Below, piece by piece: positions 33,959 to 45,800 of a DNA stretch of 64,000 nt. Each line of letters opens with the position of its first letter. Position 1 is the first letter of the stretch. The notes beneath the pieces were generated by a model. The model had not been told where the DNA came from. It searched no databases and saw only the letters and a list, made by a program, of their open reading frames with translations. Source of the DNA: Abelmoschus esculentus. Its lineage: Eukaryota > Streptophyta > Magnoliopsida > Malvales > Malvaceae. The position numbers and the translations under genes are program-made. The stretch spans positions 19,742,517-19,806,516 of the forward strand of contig JAUCBN010000005.1 of NCBI GenBank assembly GCA_035048815.1, read 5' to 3'.

Positions 33959-35548
33959 CTAAAGATATTTGCGAGTCTTAACCCTTAATTTCTTAACTTT
34001 CTCTAAGAACCCTGCTAACTTCTCATTGTAATCTATCGTCGGATTGATGTTTTGACTCAATTCTGCCGCCATATCCGCTAAACTTGCTATTTGTTGAGCC
34101 ATCTCTCGTGCTGCGGCTTTTATGTCATCATTTGTTTCTTGTGACTTTACCCTTAAACCCTGTAGCTGGACACGTTGTTTTTCTTCACTTTCTACACATT
34201 CCTTCTTAACATCCTTAGCGAGATCTTGGTAATCTGATCGCAAGGTTCGTAACTCTATTTCCAAGTTATCTCTTTCTTGCATCAACCTAATTACCTGAAC
34301 CTCGTACTCGTACTGATGTTGTTTCTTCGAAATATTTTCATCTCGGACTTCATGTCTGCCCCCTGAACTAGGCTGACTCTTTTCTTTAAACTTTAATTTC
34401 TCGTATTTCAACAGACCCTGAACTTTACGTTTCAAAGCTATGCAATTTTCAATTGAGTGTCCTCGTACTCCATCATGAAATTCACAATGAGCATCGGCAT
34501 CATATCATTTCGGGTACGGTGGTTATAATGGTGAGATAAAATACGGAGTTATTAACCGAGCTTCTAGCAATTGAGGATATAATTCTTTGTATGAAATGGG
34601 AATTGGGTCAAACCGATTCTTGCAACTTTCTGTCTTCTGATAACTAGGAAAAAGGATCTTAGAACCTGAACTTTGCTCTGGATGTTCGACCGACTTTATC
34701 GGGTGGAACACTCCTTTCATTTTTGATTTTCCATGGACCATTGTGACTTTCTCAAGTTTTAGGTCTGGTACATTTTCGGTTGGCTTGTTCACACCAATTA
34801 TAAGTGGTGGTTTGTATGTGTACTGATTCTTTTTCGGCTCTTCTTTCTTTTCCATGTGCCTCTTTCCTTTAGTCATGTTCATCATCATGGTCTTCAACTC
34901 ATTCATCTGTCTTTCTAACTCTTGCATTTCAGCGTCTCTAGAGTCTAATGTGTAATCTTCAGGTAAATTGTTCATCCTTCTCAAGCTCTGACTTAACCTC
35001 GTCTTCGACCTACAAATCCCTTTAACTGTTATGATTGCCTTCTATCTCGATAATCACTTTTGGATCAATACCTTTATGCGATGTGATGCAAAAATATCAA
35101 CATGTTAGGATGATGCAAAAATAAAATAGAAATAGAAATAGAAATAGAAATCAACACAATTATGTACAACAACCTAAATATAAGTCTACTTTATAATGCA
35201 TGAATGCAAAAGGGTATTAAATTCGAAAAACAATTTCTTAAAAATATTCGTTTGTCCAAAAAGGATTCACTACAAATTAAAGATAACCTATAGAAAACTG
35301 CTAGCCCTAATCCCCAAATTGGTCAACTCATGTAGCAGGCGTACGATAGCTTCTCCATGCTCTTGCTCGATGTTCGGCTGCTTCAGAAGAGTTGTAGCTT
35401 CTCTCGACAATATCTGTACATAAGATGCGACGTTTCTGACCTTTGAAGTTGACCAACTCATTATTCTGATTCTGAATGGTACGTTGCGCTGTTTCATACT
35501 TGGTCTTCCACGCTCCTCCTCCTGACGGCAAGCTATCACCTTTCTCAT
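33959..35548 (-). pseudogene. Tat/Ogre gag N-terminal region with an extra C/H module
   Basis: Three broken frames lie upstream of the gag core. The 35548-35288 stretch is coiled and frameshifted (the adjoining frame at 35531-35328 carries part of it). 34984-34523 ends in SYKELYPQLLEARLITPYFI, and past two stops continues as YDADAHCEFHDGVRGHSIEN, then C, into 34435. From 34435 to 33959 there is a long heptad-like coiled coil ending LEKVKKLRVKTRKYL. The C/H module is a second copy of the type that ends the gag core at 32.6 kb. At least one of its stops fits TGG to TGA decay. Confidence 0.7.
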
Positions 35549-36410
35549 GCTGAACTGCTTCTGACCATGTCTAGACTTCCTTATTATCTTCGCCTATAAT
35601 GATCCCTTCTGATATTTTTGGATACTTCTAACTTTACTGTTTTCCGAATTAATACCCATGCAAATGATATGCCAAGTAAATATAAAAGGCATAAAAGGAT
35701 CAAAAAACAAAAACAGAAAGAAAATGTGTTAGTATGACGGATACAAAGATAAAATAAGATAATAAAAAGGTGCTTAAAAAATAACCATAAAGCAGTTCAT
35801 AATGCAAGGAAAATTAACTAGAGAACAGGCTAAATTGCATAAAAATAACCAGAGAGCATGCTAAATTGCATAAAAATAACCAGAGAGCAGGTTAAATTGC
35901 ATAAAATAACCAGAGAGCATGTTAACAGAGAAATCCTAAGTTTGACGGTATTTTGGCAGCATACCGCCTTATCTTATGGTCCCTGTCTGGCTCTAGAAGG
36001 GGTAGGTTTCTACCCTATATGCGGTTTTTGGTCTAGACACTGGGTTCCCGAACTATCGTTACCGCCTACTGCGACGATAAGACATCGATTCGGTGGTATA
36101 GGTCCTTTACAATGGAGGTGAAGACCCTACGATGCGTAAGGTTAGTATATCGGAAGCAGATAAAAATCCAAAACTCGGAGCTGAAGAGCATCACGTCGGA
36201 TAATATCTAACTCTCACTTAAGGGTAAAAGCTCGGGTCGAGAGCTTATGCATGAATGACAAGATATAGGACCAAAGTAAAAAGCTATCCTCATTCAAACA
36301 ATGTTTATTTAACAATAAAGAATTAAGTTAATATCTATCTTCAAAATGCCGAAATGCCACGTAAAATTTAAAAAAGTTAGGCTTGACTCACAAAAAATAA
36401 TTTTTTTAAT
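35050..36410 (-). other. Leader (5' UTR) of the Tat element
   Basis: Between the primer site and the first gag frame there is no long open frame. At 36283-36370 about 85 bases match the LTR (27365-27440; 3951-4037 in the solo LTR) but in the opposite orientation relative to the element's own LTRs. The segment 35930-36130 is less AT-rich (for example CTGGCTCTAGAAGGGGTAGG) and unrecognised. Confidence 0.6.
35817..35930. repeat. Tandem repeat, about 32-bp unit, in the Tat leader
   Basis: Four imperfect copies of AACCAGAGAGCA(G/T)G(C/T)TAAATTGC with a CATAAAAAT linker follow each other. The first copy is slightly diverged. Confidence 0.85.
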
Positions 36411-36428
36411 TCCCCAACGGAGTCGCCA
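36411..36428 (-). other. Primer binding site complementary to tRNA-Arg
   Basis: On the minus strand, three bases after the 5' LTR end, the sequence reads TGGCGACTCCGTTGGGGA. Its complement, including terminal CCA, matches the 3' end of plant tRNA-Arg of the GACTCCGTGGCCCAATGG type, as I recall it. A tRNA-Arg primer is characteristic of the Tat/Ogre lineage. Confidence 0.75.
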
Positions 36429-36431
36429 AGC

Positions 36432-37496
36432 TGTCGCGACCTTTTTAAAAACATAATAAATAATTAAATACAACAAATAAATAAAACAATAAAGTAAACA
36501 AAAAGATGAAGGAACTAAGTTACTTTCGATTAAAAACATGAGAGCTCAAAACAACACCGGGAATTACAATGAAACAAAGGGTTTACATGACAAAGGGAAA
36601 GAATAAAAAGGCAAAAGAGTTGATCAAGGGTGAATTTTAGACTTAATTATGTTAAGATACATTAATTTTTAAACTTAGAAAATTTTAATTAAATTCAATT
36701 AAGTATTTAATTAAATTAATTCCAAACTTTTAAAATTAAATTAATCTTAATTAAAGTCTAAATTAATCAAATTGTGAATTTGGAGTTCGATTTAGGCCAA
36801 ACTAGATTTAATTAGATTAAATTAATTTTAAATTCTATCTTAGAAATTAAATTAAATTCAATTAAGAACCTAATTAAATTATTTCTAAGCCTTAAAATTA
36901 AATCAATCCTAATTAATATCTAAATTGATTAAATATTGGATTCGGAATTCGATTTAGAGTCAATTAAAAATTAAAATGAGTGAAATTCTGAAGTTTGGTT
37001 TTTATTCTTTTTAATATAAATGTCTAACTTAAATCTATTTAATTATACAAGAAAACAGAAAAAGGTGATCGAAATTACCTTTGTTGGATCGAATTTAGTG
37101 CGTAAAACTTGAAATTATGTCACTGTGAAGCCACCATATTTCCACATTCTTCCGACCATTGCAGACCAATTGCTCTCTGCCGAATGCCTCTCCCCTCAAG
37201 CTTCTTTAGTTTTTTCTCGAATGGCCTCCAAAAAGCAATAGCCAAGCCTCCTCTCTGTGTCCTCTTTTCGGTTGAGATCCTCCTCCTTTTATAGGATTCA
37301 AACTCAGACTTTTGATTGAAGTAGGAAACTCCAAACAAAATTCAAATCCCTACAAACACTCCACCAAATCCCCAACTCCCCTAAAATCGTGTAACCTTAT
37401 CTCAACTTCTCTTTTCTGTTTTTATTTTATTTTTTATTATTTTTTGTTTTTTTTCTGTTATTTTATTATTATTTTAGAGATAAATTCGTGTTGACA
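36432..37496 (-). repeat. 5' LTR of the Tat element, shortened (1065 bp)
   Basis: It starts TGTCGCGACC and ends GTGTTGACA on +. Relative to the 3' LTR it lacks about 945 bases: after CTTTTTAAAAA it jumps to CATAATAAATAATTAAAT, which in the 3' LTR lies near 28065. The junction falls in a short TTTTTAAAAA homology. The 61-codon open stretch at 37109 has a twin at 28718 in the other LTR; both are kept only because the LTRs are so similar. Confidence 0.9.
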
Positions 37497-37985
37497 ATAT
37501 TTATATATTTCTACGAGAAAACTTAATTAATTATGAAAACGATGATATTTTTAGTAGGTACATAAGTTATTATGAATTATATATAATTTTTTATCCTAAA
37601 CGTAATATAAAAAGTTGATACTGAATTTCTTATATGAGATCACCCAGATTAAAAAGAGTTCAACGTAGAGTAAGCATTTTTGTACATACATATTTTCTTA
37701 CGAAAAAACTTAATTTATTATAAGAATTTCAATTGGTGCCGAAATTATTACAAATTATACATAATTTCTTTCTGGAATTGTAAGAAAAAGGTAGGTACTG
37801 AGTATCTTACACGAGATCACTAAAATTAAAAGGAGTTCAACTTATTTGTACATACATATTTTCTTACAAGAAAAACTAATTTATTACAAAAATTATGAGA
37901 ATTTTTGTAGGTACATAAATTATTATAAATTATATATAATTTATTACAAAAATTATAAAGAAAAAAATAGGTACCAAAATTTTTA
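37497..37985. repeat. Three tandem units of about 170 bp at the Tat insertion site
   Basis: Units start near 37497 (left edge cut by the Tat insertion), 37684 and 37850. Each contains a CATATTTTCTTAC-like start, AAAACTTAATTTATTA, a GGTACATAAATTATTA block, AATTATATATAATTT and, in the first two, GAGATCAC with AGTTCAAC. This resembles a short AT-rich satellite array. The Tat element landed at its first unit. Confidence 0.75.
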
Positions 37986-38560
37986 CCATGTCTTATCCTT
38001 TTTACATTAAATTTATAAGTTTAAAAGTTATCGATTGACGGAGTGATATTAAATATTTTTATATTTTTTTAATTAAACGGTTATTAATCACTTAGATAAA
38101 TTAAACGATTAAAAATTCTTAATTTTCTTCAAACCTTATATTATGATGTTTTAATAATCAACTAATACAGTGGACCAATCAAATCAGTTAATATAACTAA
38201 TTATTACTTAATATAATTGCAATTAGCCATACACTAATTAGTATATAATTTTAATTATTACTTAATATCATTTCAAATTTTGGATTCAGACACTGTATAT
38301 ACATGTTTTATTTTTTTATAAAAATAAAAAATAATTTGTGTTAATTTTTAGAGTATTTTTTAATTAATTTTTCTTTTTAATACAAATATCCAAATAAACT
38401 TTTAACTTATGCCGTATTTAATATATTTATATCATTGATTAATTATTTGTTAAATAAAACAAATATCATTGATTAATTACATTTGAATTAACTCTTGACT
38501 GTATTTCTGTCGTATTAGGTCAAGACAGAGCCCAAGAAAGTAGAGAAAAATGAAGAAATA
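37986..38560. other. AT-rich upstream region of PRS4
   Basis: No gene or element is recognised. A TATATAA at 38572-38578 and a CT-rich leader follow immediately. Confidence 0.5.
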
Positions 38561-38571
38561 TTATATAAACT

Positions 38572-38578
38572 TGGAAGG
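38572..38578 (+). promoter_or_regulatory. Putative TATA box of PRS4
   Basis: TATATAA lies about 175 bases before the start codon at 38752. It is followed by a leader with CT-rich runs (TTTGTCTCTCTATCTATCTC). Confidence 0.5.
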
Positions 38579-38751
38579 GAAGGGAGAAATTAGGGAAAGG
38601 AAGAGGCGAAGCCGACCCTCGTACTCTTCAGTTCTTTATACTAAAACCTTTGTCTCTCTATCTATCTCTGTCTGAATTCTAAAGTTTCCTTCTTTCATCC
38701 ACAGGAAAAGGAAGAAAAAAAAGACTTTTTTTTTATAGAAAACGAACAAAA

Positions 38752-41700
38752 ATGGAGAACAAGGACATGGACATGGGGGAGTTGAAGTCCATGAATAAGA
38801 AGCAAGTTCTTTTGTTTTACTGTGTAGAATGTGAAGAGCTTGCCCGTAAAGTTGCTGCTCACTCCCAACTCATTACCCTTCAATCTATCAACTGGAGGTC
38901 TACTCACTTCTTCAAAATCTTTCTTTCCTTTTTCTCCTATGAATAATCAATTTCATGTTTCTTTATGTTGTTTAGATTTATTTATTTATTTATTTTTCAT
39001 TTCTTGACATGGGTGTTTTACTTTCTTGTTCTTTGTTTAACATGTTTGTAGAAAGCTTGAAACTTTAAGATATGATCGGATTGGGTGTTGGGATAAGTGG
39101 AAGCGAATTTCATGAACTAGATTATACTTATAATTAGCATTTGTATTTTTGTTTTCTTAAAAAAAGTAGAGAAAATGGGGGAAAGTTCTGCTTTTTATTT
39201 GGATTGGAATTCATGGGTTATCTTTGTTTTGTCACTTTGTTCATCTTCTTTAGTCTTGTGATATTCTGATCAACTTCCTTGTGTGTTTATTTCTGGGGTC
39301 TGTATGTTATCCTTTCGGTTTAGCAATTCATTTCATTCGAAAATGTAGTCCTGAGAACACTGTTAGAGCCAATGAATAACCATCTTTGATCCAATGGTGC
39401 CTGTTTGACCATAGACTTAGTAACGTTTTGTCAAGACTTGAAATAACTCGGTCCAAGTCAAGTCATCTCTAAACCTACTCATAAAGTTGGTTAGCACTCA
39501 CCAATTGATCATTGTGCTCAATAACATGGAAAATCAGCTGATTTTCATGTTTTGACCTTGTCCCAAGAATATGTTAACTTGTCTGTGTTATTACTTTAAA
39601 TCCCTTCATTGAAACTGAGCCAATATGATGATTGTGCTCATTGGTGATGTTTTAGAATGTTCCGGTTCATTTGATAAAATGAAAATCAAGCTTCCTGCTG
39701 CAAGGCTTTATGCTCTACAATTGATTTCAGTAAGATATATATTGAACTTCTTTCTATGACAGGAGCTTTGATGATGGATTTCCGAATCTTTACATAAACA
39801 ATGCACATGATATCCGAGGTCAGCATGTTGCTTTTCTTGCATCCTTCAGCTCCCCAGCTGTTATCTTTGAACAGCTTTCCGTCATATATAGTCTTCCACG
39901 ATTGTTTGTTGCTTCCTTCACTTTGGTGTTGCCATTCTTTCCAACTGGCTCCTTTGAGAGAATGGAAGAAGAAGGAGATGTAGCAACTGCATTTACCATG
40001 GCAAGGATTTTGTCAAACATTCCCATATCTAGGGGTGGTCCTACAAGTGTAGTCATTTATGACATCCATGCTCTGCAGGTCCGTTTCTCTTTTGCAATGG
40101 AAATGATTAACATATATATTCCTTTGTTACGACAAGTCAAAGGGAGAATCCACCTCGAGACTTGTTTGGGAGAGAGTCATTTGATGTCAAATTTAGGTTT
40201 AGAATACCTTTTAATTCTACTTAGTTATTTGATGTGAAATTTCTCCTCATCTCTGCTTGTTGACTAGCTACCAAAGCCAAATCATGTACAATCTCTGCTC
40301 TGGTATTTGGCTCTACTTAGTTAGCTATTTCCATCGTGGTTTGATTCCTTTCAGTCTTTCTCTAAAACAGAAACGAAAAAGGGTAGTTGAAAAGTATGTC
40401 GGAAAGTTGGAGCATAAGACTCCTCCTTTTAGACTTTGGTTCCACTGAATTGAAAAGGCAAATTATAAGGGAAGGATACTTGCTTACATTTTCCCCACAG
40501 TCCAAAATATAAGGTGATAATAAGTCCAGAAACGTAATCCTGTGACCAAAAAGCCATAATCTCCGACCCTTGTGGGAAATTCTGAGAACAAACTTAAGGA
40601 TTGCTAACATTAACGTTATCAGCAATGGGATTCATTGCTGACAATGGATCAGTGATTGATTCCAAGTTATCTTTAAAATCCATGTTCATGCACTTTAATG
40701 TTGATCCAATGAGCAAAAATGTTGTTAATCTATATTCTCGAACATGATTATTTGTGATTCATCGTTGAGAGATGAAGTTAGCCTTGGCAATTGGTTGTAT
40801 TGTTTTCTCAACAACACATTACTTTTTAACCATCTCACCACCAAAACATTGGCTTTAGCAACACAGGGATTCTTCTATTTCTTATCATGGTTTCACATGT
40901 TCCTTCAAGGCAACATCAAAGGACAGGCTTGTATTTCACATTCTTTTTCAGTTTACAGCTTTAGGCCTAGGAGCATGAAATATTTTGATGTACGCTGCCA
41001 GTTTATTGGTTTTTATCAGGAGATTTGATCTTTATTTGTTCATTTACCTTGTACCATAGGAAAGATTTTATTTTGGAGACCATGTGTTGCCTTTATTTGA
41101 GACTGGGATTCCTCTTCTAAAGCAGCGTCTTCATCAGCTTCCTGATGCTGATAAGGTAGGTACATCATCTCGAAATGTTGTCTGGCGCTAAATATATTTT
41201 TCTTTGTCATCTTGCTGCTTTTCACTGCCATCTTCTACATGTCTTTTTCCTATCTTAATGCCATTAACGTCTCTTAGGAATGATCTCTTATTCTAGGTCG
41301 TTACACCCCCTTAAGTTCAATTTCTTTTTCAGATAGTTGTTGCGTTTCCGGATGATGGAGCTTGGAAACGATTTCACAAATTGTTAGACCATTTTCCGAC
41401 GGTCAGTTTTGGAAGCTTACCTATAAAGTTATATTATGGAATATTATGTTCCTGTTTCCCTTTTATTTACTTGGTAATTTGATTGGCAGGTTATCTGCAC
41501 AAAGGTTCGTGAGGGTGACAAGAGGATAGTTCGACTCAAGGAGGGAAATCCTTCCGATTGTCATGTGGTGATCGTTGATGACTTAGTGCAATCTGGAGGC
41601 ACTCTCATCGAGTGCCAGGTACTTGTAGTCCAATAACCTCCTCATATACACTTTTTCTTTTATTACATTATTCTGCCCTTAGAAGCTGGTGTCACGCCTT

Positions 41701-42149
41701 GATATTCAGGCATAACATGATCATGCATATTTCGATAATATTTGTCACGCAATGCACTTTTCACTTATAGACATTCTTCTGACTTTGGACTTGAAATGAC
41801 ATGCCTGATTTGTTGGTTCATGGAATTCGATTCTTCTTCCAGAAAGTTCTGTTAGCTCACGGAGCAGCAAAGGTGAGCGCATATGTCACTCATGGTGTTT
41901 TCCCGAAACGTTCCTGGGAGCGATTTACTCGAAAGAATAACGGTAAGCACTTGCGTCTCGTGTCTCATATTCAACATTTGTAGGTATTGATTGGTATTCG
42001 ATTCCCATATTGCAGAAGGGTCAGAGAAAGGATTTGCCTACTTTTGGATCACAGATTCTTGCCCCCATACAGTGAAAGCCATCGAAAACACATCTCCTTT
42101 TGAAGTTCTGAGTCTTGCCGGATCAATTGCTGATGCTCTACAAATTTAA
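38752..42149 (+). CDS. PRS4: Ribose-phosphate pyrophosphokinase 4 (PRPP synthetase, class II, cytosolic type)
   Basis: Seven exons, 38752-38897, 39763-40078, 41060-41155, 41333-41401, 41490-41618, 41843-41942 and 42016-42149, give 329 residues with GT-AG junctions. The enzyme transfers pyrophosphate from ATP to ribose 5-phosphate to make PRPP for nucleotide, His and Trp synthesis. Landmarks are FPNLYINNAHDIRGQHVAFL in the N-terminal half, FPTGSFERMEEEGDVATAFT, the VVAFPDDGAWKRFHKLL segment, and the PRPP loop VVIVDDLVQSGGTL near residues 220-233. Length and lack of a transit peptide match plant PRS3/PRS4, the phosphate-independent class II forms, rather than plastid PRS1/PRS2. The ATG at 38752 begins the frame; the first exon encodes a short acidic leader. 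No lesion is visible. Confidence 0.93.
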
Positions 42150-42870
42150 CCCGATTTCCAAGAGTCTTCGTATGAACTCTTTGTTCTCTATGAACCACTC
42201 CCATCATTTCAATAAAGTGTGTTGAAAATGACTGATTTAGATATTTCTATTGATTTATCAGAACATGTAACCTATATTATGTCAGACAATGGAGATGTTC
42301 AATGCATGGGAAAGTTGGAACAAGTTTATGCATCTAGTAAGAAATGGAATAAACACATGCTTGTCCCATTGCTGCATGATATAAGAACACAAACAGGGTA
42401 CTAGAAATATCTGTACAAGCATATATAGACAAACGTTGTACATTACATCCCTATACAGTTTATGAACATCCCAACAAAGATTTACATACAAAGTAACTAT
42501 GCTTCCATATTGACATGAAAGGCCGAAAACAGAACTCAGAGGAGATCCAAGCACAGGTTGATGAGTGATCGCATACAGTTGCGAGCAGACTTCGATCCTC
42601 AGCAACATGTTTCCTTACTCTTTGACCCCCTAGTTCAATAACAATTTCTGTCTCTACATACAAATAAGAATCACTTTCTGCCTCATTTAATCTTTTTACT
42701 TCTCTAGTGAATTACCATGGTGTATCCATGGCCGAAAAGCAAACACTGCACATGTCACAAGCTTTAACATACACTTGTGTTTTAATTTGTGACTTCTAAC
42801 TTGATATCAACTTGTTAGCATCCTTAGACCCTTTTTTATAAGGTTAAGGGTCAGATTTCCAAATTTATTG
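42150..42870. other. Shared 3' region between PRS4 and the convergent MEI2-like gene
   Basis: The two stop codons are 721 bases apart and face each other. The sequence is of mixed composition without a supported gene. It should hold the 3' UTRs of both genes; open stretches on both strands (42219, 42282, 42460) look incidental. Confidence 0.55.
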
Positions 42871-45800
42871 TCAACTCTTCTCTGGCTTCTCATCCAGAAG
42901 ACCCTTTGGGCTCTCCAACAAATCTGCTGAATAAGATCCATCTGGCTGACGAATACAGACATTCAAATTGCTAGAGAGGAAATGTTCCTGCACCATCAGA
43001 AGCTTGTAAGTAACCAACAGTTCTTATTTGTACTGTCTATACTGAAATGACACTGTATCTGAATGGATTAGTCTGCACTAATCAAATACTAGGACTGGTA
43101 TATACAATCTATTGTTGGCATGGAATTTCATAGTTGAACAAGGATAAATGACCTGATCACCAGTCTCTTGGCCCTCTGAATGGAACAGGATTGGCCGGCA
43201 TCTCTTGTCTTCGTTCATCAAGCTTGAATTTTGGAAATGTGCCACAAGGGCAGCCTTGCCCTGGATTCGAGCATAGGCCAAAGATGCTACCTTCTCACTG
43301 TTGAACTTCTCCCATTTCTTTCCATTAAAAGCCTGCAGAAATTCTCCATATAATTAACTCTTTTCCGCCAAGAGGATACATTCACAGAAGCATAAAACTC
43401 GCAGATATTTCTCTTACATGGATAAGTTCCGGTATATAATCTCCTTACAAGTTACAACCAGAAAATAGTTCATAGTACGATATAATATAAATAAACAACT
43501 AATTTAGTTATATATATTATACACATACACAGATTACACACTTGTTCTGATGTTACAAAAATACTATTTAATGATTGATAACATATACTACTGTTTCTTG
43601 ACACACTTAACAAGGGACCAAAGGTTGAACCTGGTAGAAGGAGACAATGTGAGAAGGGGAAATCATATTGATGAAGGCATAACCTACATTGCACTTGTTC
43701 TGCAATCAGAAAAGTCAATTAATAAATACCAATAATTTAACTTGGCCTATACAATATGCCAACAACCCTACGCGAAAGTACCTTGAAATCAATTGGCAAA
43801 TAGAGAAAATCGTAAATGCCCCGGTGATTCTCATCAATAGCAGCAAGCAGCATCTTTGAAGTATACCTAAAGAAATAGAATACAAGCAGAAACCATCAAG
43901 AAAAAACAGCATTTTACTTGAAACCTAAAGCACTAAGTTCTTAATCATTCATTAACTTGTCTTACTTGTTGGGGATATTTTTAATCATTAAAGTGGTCCT
44001 AGTATCTTCTCCGTTTATTATTTTATCCAAATCAAGCTGATACTGCTTCTTGTTGTCTATCTGGCTTCCATTATTTTCAACTAGCCGAGTTCCACTGCAG
44101 TCACCGAACCCTTCATTGACAGTTGTACCTTGTCCAGGAAAAGAACCATTTCCAAGGAAAATAGGACTGCGCCTCGGCATTGACATCATTCTGAAACTAG
44201 GTGAACCATTTTCAGTTACATTTCCTAGGTGACCAACACCGGCACCGATAGTTCCACGGGAACCAACATTCATCAAAAAGCTTCCATTGGTACGATTTAC
44301 ACCCACACCAGCAAAAGGAACAGGGTTCATAAAAGATGTTTCAGGAGACTCCGAGAGATAGTTAAAGTGTCTATCAAGATGCACGCCAGAAGGAGCAGAT
44401 CCCACATGATGGTGGTTGCTTGAACCAAAAAAAGAGCCATGTCGACTTGTATATGGAAAACCTTGTCCACTTGAAAAACGATGCGTCACTGGTGGTGTTG
44501 GCCAAGCAGAACTAGCACGCTCAGAGTAAGGAGTAGGACTTCCCCATAGAAATTGAGGACCAGTTAATGTTCCAATACCAGATGAACTTGAACTAGATTC
44601 ACTGAAGGCAGAGATTGGTCCAGGGCTTGCATTTACCTTTTGCTCAGAGAAGGATCTAGAATGCTGGTAGGATGCACCTTGCCCAGCTCCAGTATTAGTA
44701 AAAATTGGGTTTGTATTATTGGTCTTTCCGTGATTCTTACCAATAGGTGCAATCTTTGGAGAGTTAGGCACATGATGAGGGAGTATTGAAGCTAGTCCAG
44801 GCAAATTATTGTTGCTTACAGGGCTGAAAGATCCCAAACCAGGAGACTTACTAAAAGCATGCAAAGGATTTTGTTCAACAGGGCTGCCAAAGTGTGCCCA
44901 GTTACCTGCCGCAGCAATGCATTACTCAGAATAATTATAGGAAAACAGGTTGAATGAAACATAAAGTTGTAGAGTACAGAAATGCAGAGCGCCTAAGATT
45001 ACCTGGAGGAGAGTTAGCAACTGGAGAACCTATGTGATGTCTAAAACTTCGGGATTCGTCGTGTTCCAGCTCCTGAGTTAGCTGCAGCATCAAGCTAACA
45101 TAGAAGGGGCATTAATTTTAATTTCTTTATACCAGTGTAAAAATACACCTAGCAACCGTGAGGAAAGTGCAATGAATTTTAATTTTAGTTTAGCATTTTG
45201 CCAAGTTCCTAGTTGCCAGAAGCATTAAGCACTCTAAGGAAGAGAATTTGCAAAAGTATATAGGATGCCACAACTACTGCTCCTGCTTTATGCATAATAT
45301 TTCATGTACTGGCATTTCCTGCTCAAGGGACTAATCTATGAAAAAAGAAAATGCTTCGACCATCTTCCCCATCCTCTTTTTTGGTTGTTAACTACACAAA
45401 AAGACAGTATCTTCTCTCTTAACTCCTACACATTCACATTCATTCTAAATTTCTCTCCACATCATAAGCACATTAAAAGCTCATATTAAGTGTTTCAAAA
45501 ATCATATTCTGCTAAAGATTATCTTACAGAAACATCTACTGGATATCAGATGATATAAAGAAGTTAAAATAACACTTACTTTCGACGAGCTCCACCAGGA
45601 CGACTAGGTTCAAGCTTTATGCGTTTCCCAGCTATGTCACTCCGATTCAATGCTCTAAGAGCTGCCTCTGCAGCTCTAACATCATAAAATTCAATAAATT
45701 TATGGTGCCGCTTATGTGGAGTTTCCCTGATCTGCATTTTCACAACCGAAAAAGTCATCAGTAAGTCTTAAAGACATGTCAGAATGGTGAGTGGGAGTGG

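Larger units (their letters stand above)
27091..37501 (-). mobile_element. Gag-only Ty3/Gypsy Tat/Ogre-type element (27096-37496), target duplication ATATT
   Basis: The LTR ends are TGTCGCG and GTTGACA as read on +. ATATT flanks the unit at 27091-27095 and 37497-37501. The coding content and primer site lie on the minus strand, so the 5' LTR is on the right (36432-37496) and the 3' LTR on the left (27096-29107). A tRNA-Arg primer site and long, gag-like frames point to the Tat/Ogre lineage. Protease, reverse transcriptase, RNase H and integrase are absent: 3.4 kb of non-coding, repeat-bearing DNA lies between gag and the 3' LTR. It is thus non-autonomous. Shared LTR parts differ at about 2% of sites, mostly transitions, implying a fairly recent insertion. 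Confidence 0.92.

Noticed and set aside
36309..36539. 76-codon open frame on minus at the LTR/leader junction
   Set aside because: It spans the primer site and LTR end and is low-complexity; not a plausible product.
42460..42663. Additional exon of the MEI2-like gene
   Set aside because: The final coding exon ends cleanly at the stop at 42871-42873; this lies downstream with no matching splice sites.
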